From Dendrolimus kikuchii (taxonomy: Eukaryota > Arthropoda > Insecta > Lepidoptera > Lasiocampidae): a stretch of 64,000 nucleotides of DNA. Positions 53,690 to 63,983 of this stretch are shown here, one piece after another (position 1 is the stretch's first letter; each line of letters begins with the position of its first letter). The stretch lies in the NCBI GenBank assembly GCA_019925095.2, contig CM034392.1, positions 28,095,887-28,159,886 of the forward strand, written 5' to 3'. The notes beneath the pieces were generated by a model, which made no database searches, was not told the DNA's origin, and saw only the letters and a list, made by a program, of their open reading frames with translations. The position numbers were made by a program, and so were the translations under genes.

Positions 53690-54120
53690 TGTCACAAATC
53701 TTCATATTCCATGACCTCTTTCAAGCTGTAGAAGGTGTGCTCGATTAGCCGCTTCTTAAGCCAGCAAATGAATATATTTAAATTACCGGAGTTTGATATT
53801 TTCGGATAGTTTGTTGTATATGGTCGGAGTCGTAACATGCATTAGTGTGTTCTACAGCGGTGAAATGCTATGTCTGTTCTGAGTTCTATATGAGTGGCAA
53901 TGCTTCATAAGCACGGAATCATTGGTATACGACTTGATATATCAATAAGCAAGTTAGGGTTAGAACTCCAATTTTTTTGAAATGGTTTTGCAGACTCCCT
54001 ATTAGGCAATACTAGAATAGAATGCACAGCCTTTTCTGCATTCGAAAAGTCCATATTTTTATTACACCATTGCGTAGCTACATAGCCTAGAATATAGTTC
54101 CTGATTTTAAATAACATTTT
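53690..54120 (-). mobile_element. LINE C-terminal remnant (Jockey/CR1-like)
   Basis: The minus frames give [20 protein letters not shown] and later TIYNKLSENIKL ... FICWLKKRLIEHTFYSLKEV, with stops and shifts between. The 'YNKLP.NIK ... FK..++..L....+YS+.E' order is the end of this LINE type. Confidence 0.5.
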
Positions 54121-54129
54121 AACTTTGTC

Positions 54130-54579
54130 ATCGGGGCGCCAGCTGTTCTCGAACCAAATGGGCTGTGCCACGACGATGGCAAGAGACCAGATGGAATGTC
54201 GGTGGTGCCATGGAAGATGGGACGCAACTTGTGGGACTTGTGTTGATACTTTGGCGCCTTCCGATGACAGCCGGGGCTGCTGCCGCACACCGGAGGCCCT
54301 GAAACGCCGCAAATATGTATCCATTGGTAATGGGTACATATTTGTGGGTTTCGGGGTTGGAAACCTGGGGCCGTGGGGGCCTGGCGTTCATCATCTCTAT
54401 CGAGACCTCTCAACGCGTCTATTTGAGGTCTCGCGTGACCAAAAGGCTGGCTTGCACCTAGGGCACATCCAACATGGAAATGCGGCCAGCATTTTGGGAA
54501 CGTTCCCCGCCGACAGCGACCTGGAGCCTATTTTGTACTTATAGAGCGTTATTTATAATAATAGTTATATATTTTAATT
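54130..54579 (+). mobile_element. LINE-G C-terminal fragment
   Basis: The plus frames contain [17 protein letters not shown], then after a shift [47 protein letters not shown] and GNAASILGTFPADSDLEP. Compared with the 59-kb copy, the zinc-knuckle part is missing (5' truncation). The 3' UTR is interrupted by RTE-1. Confidence 0.75.
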
Positions 54580-54779
54580 TATTTAGAACTTGAATTGATC
54601 GTGTACTAGCAGAAGGTGATGTCAGGCGCCTTAAGAACAGACGAGCGTGCATGACAAAAGTTATGAATGTCAAAGAAGCAAGTGAGGTGTGTAAGAATGG
54701 GCCTAAATGGCGCTCTGTTGTTCCTGCCTACCCCGCAAGGGAACTGGCGTGAAGTTATGTATGTATGTATTTAGAACTT
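54580..54779 (+). mobile_element. RTE-1 fragment inserted in LINE-G 3' region (12-bp duplication)
   Basis: The insert 54592-54767 is duplicated by TATTTAGAACTT at 54580-54591 and 54768-54779. The right copy continues AGTTTATTTTTAATTG, the LINE-G 3' UTR. Confidence 0.94.
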
Positions 54780-55017
54780 AGTTTATTTTTAATTGTTATA
54801 TTCTATCATATATCACTAATGTCATTTATATTATTTATACCCTATCTGGTCAGCTGTTGGTTGCCAAAGACTAGCGAAATCCGTGTTCTAGATGTGTACC
54901 ACGATAGCATGTTAATATTTGAAGTTCATATCATTAAATAAAGTCTCTTGATTTCAACATACGATTATCGAATTGCTTCAGTGAGATTGAAACGCTGAAA
55001 ATGTTATACTGTACCTA

Positions 55018-55520
55018 TGTTAGAAGTTCCTTAGAGGATGCATCTCATATATGAAACCCTTGCTATCATAAATATATTGACCGTATTGGGAGTGCGCAAA
55101 AGATCCATTAATTTAGTGATTCACATTTTGATCTCTGCAAAAAGTTTCACCTCTTGCCACTTAAAGACCGACGAGATATTATTGATTTTCTACTTATCAA
55201 AATTATGTTCCGTTATTGACTGTCCAGACCTTCTAAACGAGGTGCACTTTAATATTCCAACGATGTCTATAAGATTTAATCAACCTATTAAACCTTTAGT
55301 TTTATCTATTATAGAAAAAAATCATTTCTAGTGCAAGCAAGTAAATATTTAAATAATGTAAGTAAATACGATGATATCGACCCGTTTGTGATCAATGTAT
55401 CAGGAGCCAAGTGGTGTCTAACTCTTAGATTTTTCACAATGATTAAGTATCTCGGTGCCTTTCTTACTTGTAATCATAGGCTTATTCGTGAATACCTGTC
55501 ATTGGCTTTCTTTTGTTTAT
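55018..55520 (+). mobile_element. LINE C-terminal remnant (Jockey/CR1-like)
   Basis: One frame reads DSHFDLCKKFHLLPLKDRRD then IIDFLLIKIM; after a shift another reads CSVIDCPDLLNEVHFNIP. These are the residues C-terminal to the reverse transcriptase in Jockey/CR1-like LINEs ('L..R..D+.FL.K+..I.CP.LL....+++P'). Confidence 0.55.
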
Positions 55521-55693
55521 TGTAATTATCGATTCAAATGTATAAAGCTGTAGGTTTTCTATAAATAAATAAACTATATAGACAATAGAAACAGACACAC
55601 GGACAGCAGTTCCAACATAACGATTTTATAAAGCTAACGTTGTTACCAAAATAGCTACGGAAGCCAAAAAAATATTAATTATTTTTTATTTAT

Positions 55694-55851
55694 TTTTTTA
55701 TTGCAGGAGTTCAGCAGACAGACAGACGGCCGGCCCACTTGATGGACAGCGGTTACCATCGCCTATGGACATTTGCAACACCAAAGGTGCTACAAATGCG
55801 CTGCTGCTCTCTTAAGGGAGACTGGAACCTGGTCACTAATGCCGGAACACA
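55694..55851 (-). mobile_element. SINE-A, 5' half missing
   Basis: T-run/ATTGCAGGAGTTCAGC to GCCGGAACACA. A CCGG duplication occurs in GACGGCCGGCCCAC. Confidence 0.88.
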
Positions 55852-56005
55852 TATTCTTTAAGATAAATTAATATACCCCACGTGCTTATGTGCACTTAAT
55901 TACATCCCTTAGGTGTATGTATGTCACAGCAAATTTTGTAAAAAACCAACTTTAAAATCACGTATGTTGCGGTGCAAAATTTTAATCATACTAGTACTAG
56001 CGGTA

Positions 56006-56210
56006 CTAGCGGCGCCGACAGACGTTGTCCTGCCTTTAAAAAATAAAATTCTAGAACCCGATCCCAGAGCCACGTACCGGTTCTTTTTGCGAATCTAAAT
56101 CATCCCGGGACCCACTCAAACACACACACAAAATTTCATCAGAATCGGTAAAGTCGTTCTCAAGTTATAAAATTACAACGAAAAGTGGCATTGATTTTTA
56201 TATATATAGA
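56006..56210 (-). mobile_element. Helitron (Hel-1-related)
   Basis: CTAGCGGCGCCGACAGACGT to TTTTTATATATATAGA. A TACTAG word is repeated in front of its 3' end (55989, 55995, 56004). Confidence 0.72.
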
Positions 56211-57399
56211 TATATAACATTGAGTATTTTTTGAGATATTCAAAGGACAAAGATAGGACTTGGCGGAATTTAATTTAAGCAATAGTCTGTAATATGGGCA
56301 GCTCCAGCAGCAATAATAGGGTCTCCAGGAGCCGCTACCTCAAACAACTTTTGGGGACTAGACTTTCAGTCCGAAGATGTACTTGATAATGACAATAATG
56401 TTGATGTTATGTCCTTTTTGGCTAATACACGTGCTTAATTTGATTTTCTTCCAGTTTTAATTACACATTTTGAAGGGCCTAACACTAATAAATTATAGTT
56501 TAAAGAATATATAATTTAGGTTGAATATTTCGTCGGTTATTGGGCAGTTTCAGAAAATTCTATCTGGAGGGTATGGGGCTCCAAACTCGAAAAACAACAT
56601 GTTAGACCTTGCACTTTCAATGATAACAAAATACGGATATTACACGTCATTCGGGAACTTCATGGCCAAATAGCAAAATCGTGGTGGTTTTCAGCACCGA
56701 AGTTGTCTTCTTTACGAAGAAATAATACAATTATTATTAATCTCACAACTACCTACATTATACAAGAAGCGGTGTGAAATGTGTGCGGAACGACAGTTAT
56801 TATAATATTTGGAAATATATTCGAATGCATCGAGGAAGCGGTCCGAGCGGAGACCCCTCCGCGCCGCGAGGCGACCTCCTTCAAGCCTTGACCCACATCT
56901 TACTAACAATTTGAAATGCTAAAACTTTCCACCAGGCTGTCTATAAGCAGTGAGTAAACTTCCAGTTGTCACATCGTATCTACCATAATTACATGCCCAT
57001 TATACTTATTTGTTTACATGAAACATAAATAAATAATAGATATTCCCAACATATTAAGATAAAGCGCGATTGCTCATCATTTTGAAAAAACCTACTTTCA
57101 GAAGGAGGGGTTGGGAAGTTATTTTGCTAACCTAACCCAACCAAATGCTAACTCTTTAAAAAAATATTAATTTTTTATAGAGGTGATAGTTTTCATTACC
57201 ATGAGAAGGACACTTGCAACTATAAACCTAATACAACAGAACGGTATTTGCACTACACTCCCAGAGGTGGAAATATGGATGCTAGGAGTGGAGGACGGTT
57301 CACGCCACCGCAAGAAGATTATAAGCACAATTAATGCAAAGTAACAACAAAAATACATTAGTATACGAACAGTGCCCGGTTAATGAGTTTCGAATGCGC
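56211..57399. other. No gene recognised
   Basis: 1.2 kb of mainly AT-rich unique sequence, with a short GC-rich patch at 56830-56890. No domain in any frame. Confidence 0.4.
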
Positions 57400-58680
57400 A
57401 TTCATTGGCAGCCGCCGCCGCAACATTTTAATTATTCAAGTGGGTTAGGTGAGCGGCGATGAGGAAACGCAGCGATGCGCGGATTATGCTGATAACATCG
57501 GCGTCCACGACGAGCACCGAGCACCGAGCACGGCGCGACGCCGCGGGCCCCGGCCACGAGGCGCGCGACGCGCGAAGCCCAGGACTCCGCCATCGGCGAC
57601 GACTAGGTAGGAGCACGCCACGAGGCTGCACATAGCGATTGCGGGTCAGCCGGTGGCTCGATAAGGAGGCCGTCGGACCGGCCTCAATCATATCACTCGC
57701 GACACAAACGGCGTGCTGTCGCCGGACAGACATTTCGTGCGGCTCGACCGCCACGTTACGAGAGAGCCCGAGGACCGGTTCGAAACACATGACGTAATTA
57801 ATTACATGTATGCGATCGAGCACTCGGAATTACGACGGCCGCTTTACAACACAGACTTCGGAATAGCACACATTCCAGCCGACGACGGATGTCTAATGGG
57901 ACGCATCGACAACGGCCGCCACGCGGCGCACGCCCGGACCCTTTACCTGAACCGCCACCGGTGTCCTGACTCCTCGAGATTCCTCCTCCAAAAAGCACTC
58001 GCTAGCGATCCCGGGCTGAGGCCGTCGAACCGTTGGGGCCGCTCGTCGAAAGTGGAGCGCGGACGACATCTTTACCTGACAGTATTAGAAAATAAACACA
58101 CGACTCTAATGCTGCCCGGTAAGATGCGAACCGCCACTCCCGTATCTTCTTGCGGAGGATCCAAAGTGACGCGGTCCACGAGGTGTGCGCGGGAGACGAG
58201 CGGTGGAGACGAATTCCACGAGCGAACGCGTGCTGACTCGGACGGCTCCGGCCGTGGACTGGGCCGCGGCGCGGCGCCGCGGCCGTGGGCGCGCTGCACG
58301 CACTCAGCACTCCGAGAGAGCGCGCTCCACGCGCCTCGCGCCTCGCGCCTCGCACCTCGCCTCGCGACCCACTGGGGCGCGAGGAAGGCGGCGCCGCGTG
58401 CCGCACGCCCCACGCCCGCCGCCGCCTGCACTGCACCCGACCGAAACACCACCACCACCACCACACCACCACCGACCGACGTTGTCACTCACAGTCACAG
58501 TAGCGATGTTTCCATTCATTTCTGGACAAAACTTTAATCGTACTCATGATAACATCGCTTTCAATCCAATGAGTTGCCGCCTTCAAGGCTGACGTTACAA
58601 TTTCCTTATCCAGACCTAAGCAAGAACGCCGCAAGCCAGTGGGGCTGGATGAGCGGACTACCATTAGCTGACGACGGCGA
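57400..58680. promoter_or_regulatory. Large CpG-rich island, possible alternative-promoter region
   Basis: About 1.3 kb of GC-rich sequence in an AT-rich window. Minus-strand donors CAG|GTAAAG occur at 57947/57946 and 58076/58075, as if two first exons spliced to a common target to the left. At 57790-57805 a CRE half (TGACGTAA) overlaps the palindrome GTAATTAATTAC, a paired homeodomain-type site. Tandem CCTCGCG words (58337-58370) and ACC repeats (58447-58480) explain the long frames, including a 274-codon plus frame without any domain. The regulatory role is inference. Confidence 0.4.
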
Positions 58681-59100
58681 TACATAATTATATATCATAA
58701 TGAATTTTCACGCTACAAATTTATATTTTAAATAAAAATCAGGACTCCTAGCCCATAAAAGGCGGTGACTTAGATTGAGTATGGGAGTATAGGTAGAACA
58801 GAGATTGATTCGTGGCAAAAGACCTTGGCAATAATTCATAATGGCAAAAGCCAAAGTGTGTTTTCCAAGCGGTCTTTACAAGGTTTACATTACATTGCCG
58901 ACCTAAACATTGTTTTCCTACCCTCATTTGGCATATCGACTTATGAAATAATACTGAAGTGAAGAACTTCGATCCAAAACTTGGCCATTAATAGAATTAA
59001 TTTATTCTATAATATTGAAAAAAGCTAATCTAACTTAAAAATAAGATTAAATACAAAAATAAACTAAGTTATAAATAGTAAGACAATCCTATAAATAAAC
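58681..59100. other. No feature recognised
   Basis: AT-rich; the right edge is the 3' UTR side of LINE-G. Confidence 0.4.
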
Positions 59101-59850
59101 CTACCTTTAAAAAAAACCTGTATCAAAGCCCGTCCGGCCTCACCAAACCACTGTCGCTGGGCATTGTACCTAGAAGGCTGGCAGCATTATCTCGCTGGAT
59201 ACAGAGGCTAATGCTTTGAGCGAGGTAACATCCAGCCTTCCGGTCTCTTGTTTTATCGACCAGACGTTTTTTAGTATTTTTAAATATCTTGTGGGCACTT
59301 GGCCCCCATGGGCCCAAAGTCTCCACCCCAAACGGCTCAAATATGTAACTTGTTCCAAGGTTTGCATATTTTAGCAGTTTCAGATTTTCGGCAGAAGTGG
59401 CAGCGCGACCAGCCCCAACTTTGGATTCCTGTAGATGAGAACGCGCCAGTGTGTCGACACAGGTAACGTCCCCCACGAGCGGCCTTCCCAAGGTCCAGGG
59501 AATTAAAGTCATACCAGGCCGTTCGGTTCGAGAACGGCTGGCACGTCGGCGCTGACAAGAGCCGGACGTATTATATCGTTGAGGCCGGTATGTCGCGGAA
59601 TTCTGCCTGCGCTTCTGCCACACGATAGGCCATGGTGGCCAAGCCGGTCGACGGCCCGGCCGCAGCGACAGTTGTGTGACTCGCAGCAATTTGCCCCAAG
59701 ATGAAGGCAGATTGCTGACCTGCATGTGGCTGCATCCATTAGCGTTCCTATAGAAGGTGACGGTAGGGCCTGCAACCAAAGTCCTGATTCCCATACAAAG
59801 GTAGCTAAAAGACGGGCTCGATCTGCAGAACTAATCGACGTTTCCAATAT
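59101..59850 (-). mobile_element. LINE-G C-terminal region, longest copy
   Basis: Two overlapping minus frames (59847-59509 and 59794-59123) are one sequence broken by a frameshift near 59.52 kb. In order they show SGLWLQALPSPSIGTL, a CxC-x9-HHGLSC zinc knuckle (CRCGRAVDRLGHHGLSC), [29 protein letters not shown], a PGMTLIPWTLGRPLVGDVTC block, ETLGPWGPSA and NAASLLGTMPSDSGL. The consensus of the third-last block (PDG-x3-PW-x2-GR-x-LV-x-D-x-TC, with PDG intact at 54.2 kb) resembles a PD-(D/E)XK nuclease core. I recall such C-termini in reverse-transcriptase-bearing elements of invertebrates but cannot name the clade. Several substitutions (PG for PD, G for W) mark it as defunct. Confidence 0.7.
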
Positions 59851-59903
59851 TTTTTTACGTGACAGTTCGCAGATTTATTCTTAATATTAATATCGTCTAA
59901 ATT

Positions 59904-59999
59904 GAAGGTGATGTCAGGAGCCTTAAGAACAGACGAGCGTGCATGACAAGAGTTATGAATGTCAAAGAAGCCATTGAGGTGTGTAAGAATAAGCCTGAA
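59904..59999 (+). mobile_element. RTE-1 fragment without tail
   Basis: GAAGGTGATGTCAGGAGCCT to AATAAGCCTGAAT. Both ends are truncated, and the final WRSVVRAYPARELA part is missing. Confidence 0.85.
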
Positions 60000-60129
60000 T
60001 TGAAAAAGTATAATTACAAAAATCCTCGAAACCATTTTTTGTCAATTATTTCAAATACCTGAACTAAGAATTTTCGCTTTTCTATTTTGGAAAAGTAAGG
60101 AAACAACGCGTGTACGCCTTGGGCGTTGG

Positions 60130-60451
60130 GCGCACGGATAGGGTTGCCAACCGTACTATAATATATTTATTGTACTATATTTCGGGTCGGCGTGCTATAT
60201 ACTGTTGAAGAAATATATAGTACGCAAAAATAATATATTTTCAACACCGAACGAAATCTAAAAAACAATTTTTTTTTTTTTTTAATTACGCGCCTTTTCA
60301 TTAAATTTTGAGTGAGGCGAGTTCGTGTAACCGAATTCCGAACTCTGAACGCATCTACAATCTCTTGTCTTTGGCTCCCACTGATCTCTATTCTCTATAC
60401 TAACTGGAGGCGCTGGCAGCACGTCAAAGATGTCAATATCACATTGAATTG
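60130..60451. repeat. AT-rich element, left half (TACTATATTT words)
   Basis: GGGTTGCCAACCGTACTATA followed by repeated TACTATATTT-type words. A matching right part is at 60950-61040. Rep-D lies between them, so one older element appears split. Class unknown. Confidence 0.3.
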
Positions 60452-60768
60452 AGTTTTTGGCGGGAACTCAAAAGGAGACGTTGTGCTGTGCAGTTTTATT
60501 ATCTAAAAATGTGTAAAATTACTCTAAAATGAACAATAGTTGTAGGATATTGGTAGTTTTTGAGTAGTAATTATGTGTTTTGTGAGAAATGTGAACTGTA
60601 TAGTCAAATGTGGCCTTTTGAATTTTCACAAGAACTCCGTTGAATGGTGTTAGTTGTAGCCTACAATACAACTGCGCGACTATTATACGAAGACTTAAAC
60701 ATCAGAATTGGCTGTATGGACTAGATTCCTTTGCCTGCCTTTGTGGCGAATACAACTACTACTACTCA
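60452..60768 (+). repeat. Rep-D, long form
   Basis: GGCGGGAACTCAAAAGGAGA to GGCGAATACAACTACTAC. Same long 3' end as 50036-50352. Confidence 0.75.
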
Positions 60769-61324
60769 AATTGACAACATCGAAATAATTAGATTTCATT
60801 GAATAATTGAATGTAATAAAGCATATGACACTTTTATTTCTGACAAAGCATTGTTAAAAAATGCAAAAAGTGCAAAGTAATATAGTTTTTATAAAAATAA
60901 ATAAGTAACAAATATATCTTTGTCTATTTTTAAGTTTTTTCCATAAAATACTATATTTTTTAGAAGTGTACTATATTTTTTATAACTTATTTTGAAAAAT
61001 ACTGTATTTCGCTGAGAATATGTTGAAAACGCTACGCACGGACGAAAGTCACTCCCTTACTATAATAATGTATGTATATAGACTTATTTTGAAATGGAAT
61101 CTCTAAAAACTATCTTGTTGTTTCGTTTCAGAAACAAACAAGTACGAGTAAACAATGTCTACATATCCAAAACGACTTGCATGAATTATCTATATATTTT
61201 ACCTTCTTAGTTACAATAATTATAAACTTAAAAATAAACTATAGAATATAAAAACTAAAACTAAATAAAAAAAGGGGAAAATATCTAAAGATAAGTTATT
61301 GGTCCCATACCACTGTCACTTTTT
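60769..61324. other. AT-rich; right half of TACTATATTT element at 60.95-61.04 kb
   Basis: No coding frame. AAATACTATATTTTTTAG and TGTACTATATTTTTTATA echo 60.15-60.25 kb. Confidence 0.35.
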
Positions 61325-61644
61325 ATCCGTGCAGGAACGGAGAAAGAATACCATTTCCTGCGGCCGGGCGGCCTGTAGTAAGAGGCGACAAAACAACCCA
61401 CAGCCAGGTGGTAGGGCATTTGCCCGACTGGATGGCTACCACCCCTGGTTTAAAGTATGTCGCCATAACAACCTTGAGTTGTGTTCCGGCATTAGTGACC
61501 AGGTTCTAGTCTCCCTTAAGAGAGCAGCAGCGCATTTGTAAGCACGTTTGGTGTTGCAAATGTCTATAGGCGATGGTAACCGCTTTCCATCAAGTGGGCC
61601 GTCTGCCTGTCTGCTGAACTCCTGCAATAAAAAATTAAAAAAAA
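61325..61644 (+). mobile_element. SINE-A, full length
   Basis: ATCCGTGCAGGAACGGAG to CTCCTGCAATAAAAAATTAAAAAA. Confidence 0.92.
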
Positions 61645-61850
61645 CTTACCAGGAACGTCCCCAGAAGGCTGGCGGCGTTGCCACGTCGTATAGCAATGCT
61701 TAATCTTTGAGCGAAATAGACGCCAGCCTTCTGGTCGCGTGTGACGTCTACCAAACGTTTGGCGACGTCACGGTAGACCTTTAGAGCGTTAGGACCCCAC
61801 GGACCCAAAGTTTCCACCCCAAATGCCGCCAATGTGTAACCATTCAAATT
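61645..61850 (-). mobile_element. LINE-G C-terminal fragment
   Basis: The minus frame reads NGYTLAAFGVETLGPWGPNA, KRLVDVTRDQKAGVYFAQRL and SIAIRRGNAASLLGTF. It lies directly behind the SINE-A tail, and its own C-terminal PSDSGL part is missing. Confidence 0.78.
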
Positions 61851-62440
61851 TTACCTTCTTGAAGGGCGGATGTGAAAAACAAGAACCTACCTAACGTACC
61901 CCATATCAAGTTCTGGAGTTTTCATAACTTTGACCAAAACTTTATTAAAGACAGGTAATTACTTTATCCCAGTATGGATTCCGACAATTATCCGAATTTC
62001 AAAATGTTGCATCAAGTTCAAAAATATCCCATTTTTCAGAAAGTATTCAACGAATGTATATAAGTCGTGCGCAGAAGGTTTGCCGATGACAACTCCACCC
62101 GCCTCTCGTAATCGCGAGCCACAGTCGTCTACTTCGTTTTCAATAACCTATCTATCCGTCATTTAAGTTACTAAAGATAACCAAATCTATCCTTTTGTCC
62201 TTACTAGCTTTTCAATAACCTTTCCACGGATAGCATTTCCTATCGAAACCAGCTATCTACTGAGCGGAGGACGAATAGCTTACTACAGATAGGAACGGTC
62301 ATACATTTCACGCTTACTTGCGTTTCAATACAAGTTCTCTCCGATAGGCGTAGCTATCTCTAGTAACGTCATTCGCCTATCTGTCAAAATCGGCCAGTAG
62401 GTAACTTGACTTTTTGAAAATAAATCGTAATTTCTATTAG
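61851..62440. other. Possible remainder of a Harbinger-like element
   Basis: AAGGTTTGCCGATG at 62073-62086 recurs inverted near 62.86 kb (CATCGGCAAACCTT) around the transposase relic and SINE-A. Several GATAGG/CTATC words occur. Otherwise unassigned. Confidence 0.3.
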
Positions 62441-62634
62441 CCCCTGGTCTAGAGTATGCCGCCATAACAACCTTGAGTTGTATTCCTGCATTAGTGACCA
62501 GGTTCCAGTCTCCCTTAAGAGAGCAGCAGCGCATTTGTAGCACCTTTAGTGTTGCAAATGTCTTTAGGCGATGGTAACCGCTTTCCATCAAGTGGGCCGA
62601 CTGACTGTCTGCTGAACTCCTACAATAAAAAAAA
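62441..62634 (+). mobile_element. SINE-A, 5'-truncated
   Basis: CCCCTGGTCTAGAGTATGCC to CTCCTACAATAAAAAAAA. Its A-run directly precedes the ATG of the transposase relic. Confidence 0.88.
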
Positions 62635-62827
62635 ATGGAATTAATTCAAATGATAATTGATTGTGATGACAGTGACAGTGATTCCGATAGCACAAGGTTC
62701 CAGAAGAAATATAAACCACGTGTGAATTATATTTAAATGATTACGAATTTGTACGACTGAACGAAAGGGCTGTAAATGAATTTAAAAAATTAATACAACC
62801 CTATTTGAGTGTAAAATCTAAAAGGTA
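62635..62827 (+). pseudogene. Harbinger-type transposase, N-terminal relic
   Basis: From ATG 62635 one frame reads MELIQMIIDCDDSDSDSDST then RFQKKYKPRVNYI and stops; a second frame continues LNDYEFVRLNERAVNEFKKL then IQPYLSVKSKR and stops. Acid/Ser-rich start, Y-(K/R)-P-R and the '++FVRRFRL.K..V..+...I.P.L' pattern are the N-terminus of PIF/Harbinger (HARBI1-like) nucleases. The DDE core is absent, and there is a frameshift. Recognition is from memory of the family. Confidence 0.55.
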
Positions 62828-63254
62828 AAAAGCCCCGGTGCCAGTCGTAGGAAGCGGGAGGGGCGACCATCGGCAAACCTTTTACTTACAACTTTATAAT
62901 TAAGACCATTTTTTGTTTATAGTATTTTTAAAGCTCCATAACATAGATTTTTCTGAATTTTCCAAATATCGTTAAAAAGTTAAGGGAGACACAATATGTT
63001 CCCACCTGAAAACGGCTGAAAAGACTGTAGTTGTACACTAGAAATAATATTTCTGAACTTTGCGACTATGTGCGTTAAATATCTTTTCTAGAATAAGTTT
63101 TCTTCTTATTGATTGCAAACTAGCAACCTAAGTATTTTGAAAATTAAAATCATCAAGAATAGTGTAAGAAGCCTATCCTTAACATCAATTATTTCGATTA
63201 TTTGTTATGTGAATTACTATATTATTTTATTTATTAAAAAGAACAGACTATAAA
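62828..63254. other. No feature recognised
   Basis: Starts with the inverted CGGCAAACC motif (see 61851-62440), then AT-rich sequence. Confidence 0.35.
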
Positions 63255-63322
63255 GTACAATCGGTCCAGCCCGAGCAGACCGCTGTCGCTGAGCAGTCTG
63301 CTTAGGAGGCTAGCAGCATTAT
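63255..63322 (-). mobile_element. LINE-G C-terminal fragment, left of SINE-A
   Basis: The minus frame reads NAASLLSRLLSDSGLLGLDR. It is interrupted by SINE-A; homology resumes at 63648. Confidence 0.7.
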
Positions 63323-63641
63323 ATCCGTGCAGGAACGGAGAAAGAATACAATTTCCTGCGTTGGGGCGGCCTGTCGTAAGAGGCGACAAAACAACCCACA
63401 GCTAAGTGGTAGGGCATTTTCGCGACTGGATGGCTACCACCCCTGGTCTAAAGTACGTCGCCATAACAACTTAAGTTGTGTTCCAGCATTAGTGATCAGG
63501 TTCCAGTCTCCCTTAAGAGAGCAGCAGCGCATTTGTAGCACCTTTGGTGTTGCAAATGTCCATAGGCGATGGTAACCGCTTTCCATCTAGTGGGCCGTCT
63601 GCCTGTCTGCTGTACTCCTGCAATAATAAAAAAATTAAAAA
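63323..63641 (+). mobile_element. SINE-A inserted into LINE-G
   Basis: ATCCGTGCAGGAACGGAG to CTCCTGCAATAATAAAAAAA. Full length. Confidence 0.92.
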
Positions 63642-63647
63642 TATATG

Positions 63648-63690
63648 TACCCAGTTCCAAGGTTCACATATTTATGCCGTTCGAGATATT
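63648..63690 (-). mobile_element. LINE-G fragment, right of SINE-A
   Basis: CCCAGTTCCAAGGTTCACAT corresponds to the YANLGTSYIF-coding part of the 59-kb copy. About 140 bp expected between the two halves is missing. Confidence 0.6.
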
Positions 63691-63983
63691 ATTATTAATT
63701 AATATATTAATTTTAATAAAGAAAAACTCGTTGAGAAACATCATAATGATTTATGAAGATCTGACTAGCGATGGCCCACGCGCCTGTGGTACATGCAAGA
63801 TATTTATTCCACCCCCCGTTATATAATATATTGTATGAAGGAACTTTATAGGACTCTATAGACAATCTTCACAATGTAAGGTCGCAAACCACCACAGGTG
63901 AGAGGTCAGATGGTTACTATGTGGTCTAGAATCGTGGTGGCTTCCACAGGAAGCGGGTAGACTTGTAACCAGGACTTAATATA

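Noticed and set aside
5213..54779. RTE-1 C-terminal frames as host zinc-finger or nuclear proteins
   Set aside because: 24 near-identical truncated copies with ATGT tails and target duplications show that they are retrotransposon debris.
57713..58537. The longest frame in the window (274 codons)
   Set aside because: It lies in a CpG-rich island with several overlapping long frames on both strands, has no domain, and ends in low-complexity Arg/Ala/Thr runs caused by CCTCGCG and ACC repeats. It is better explained by GC bias.
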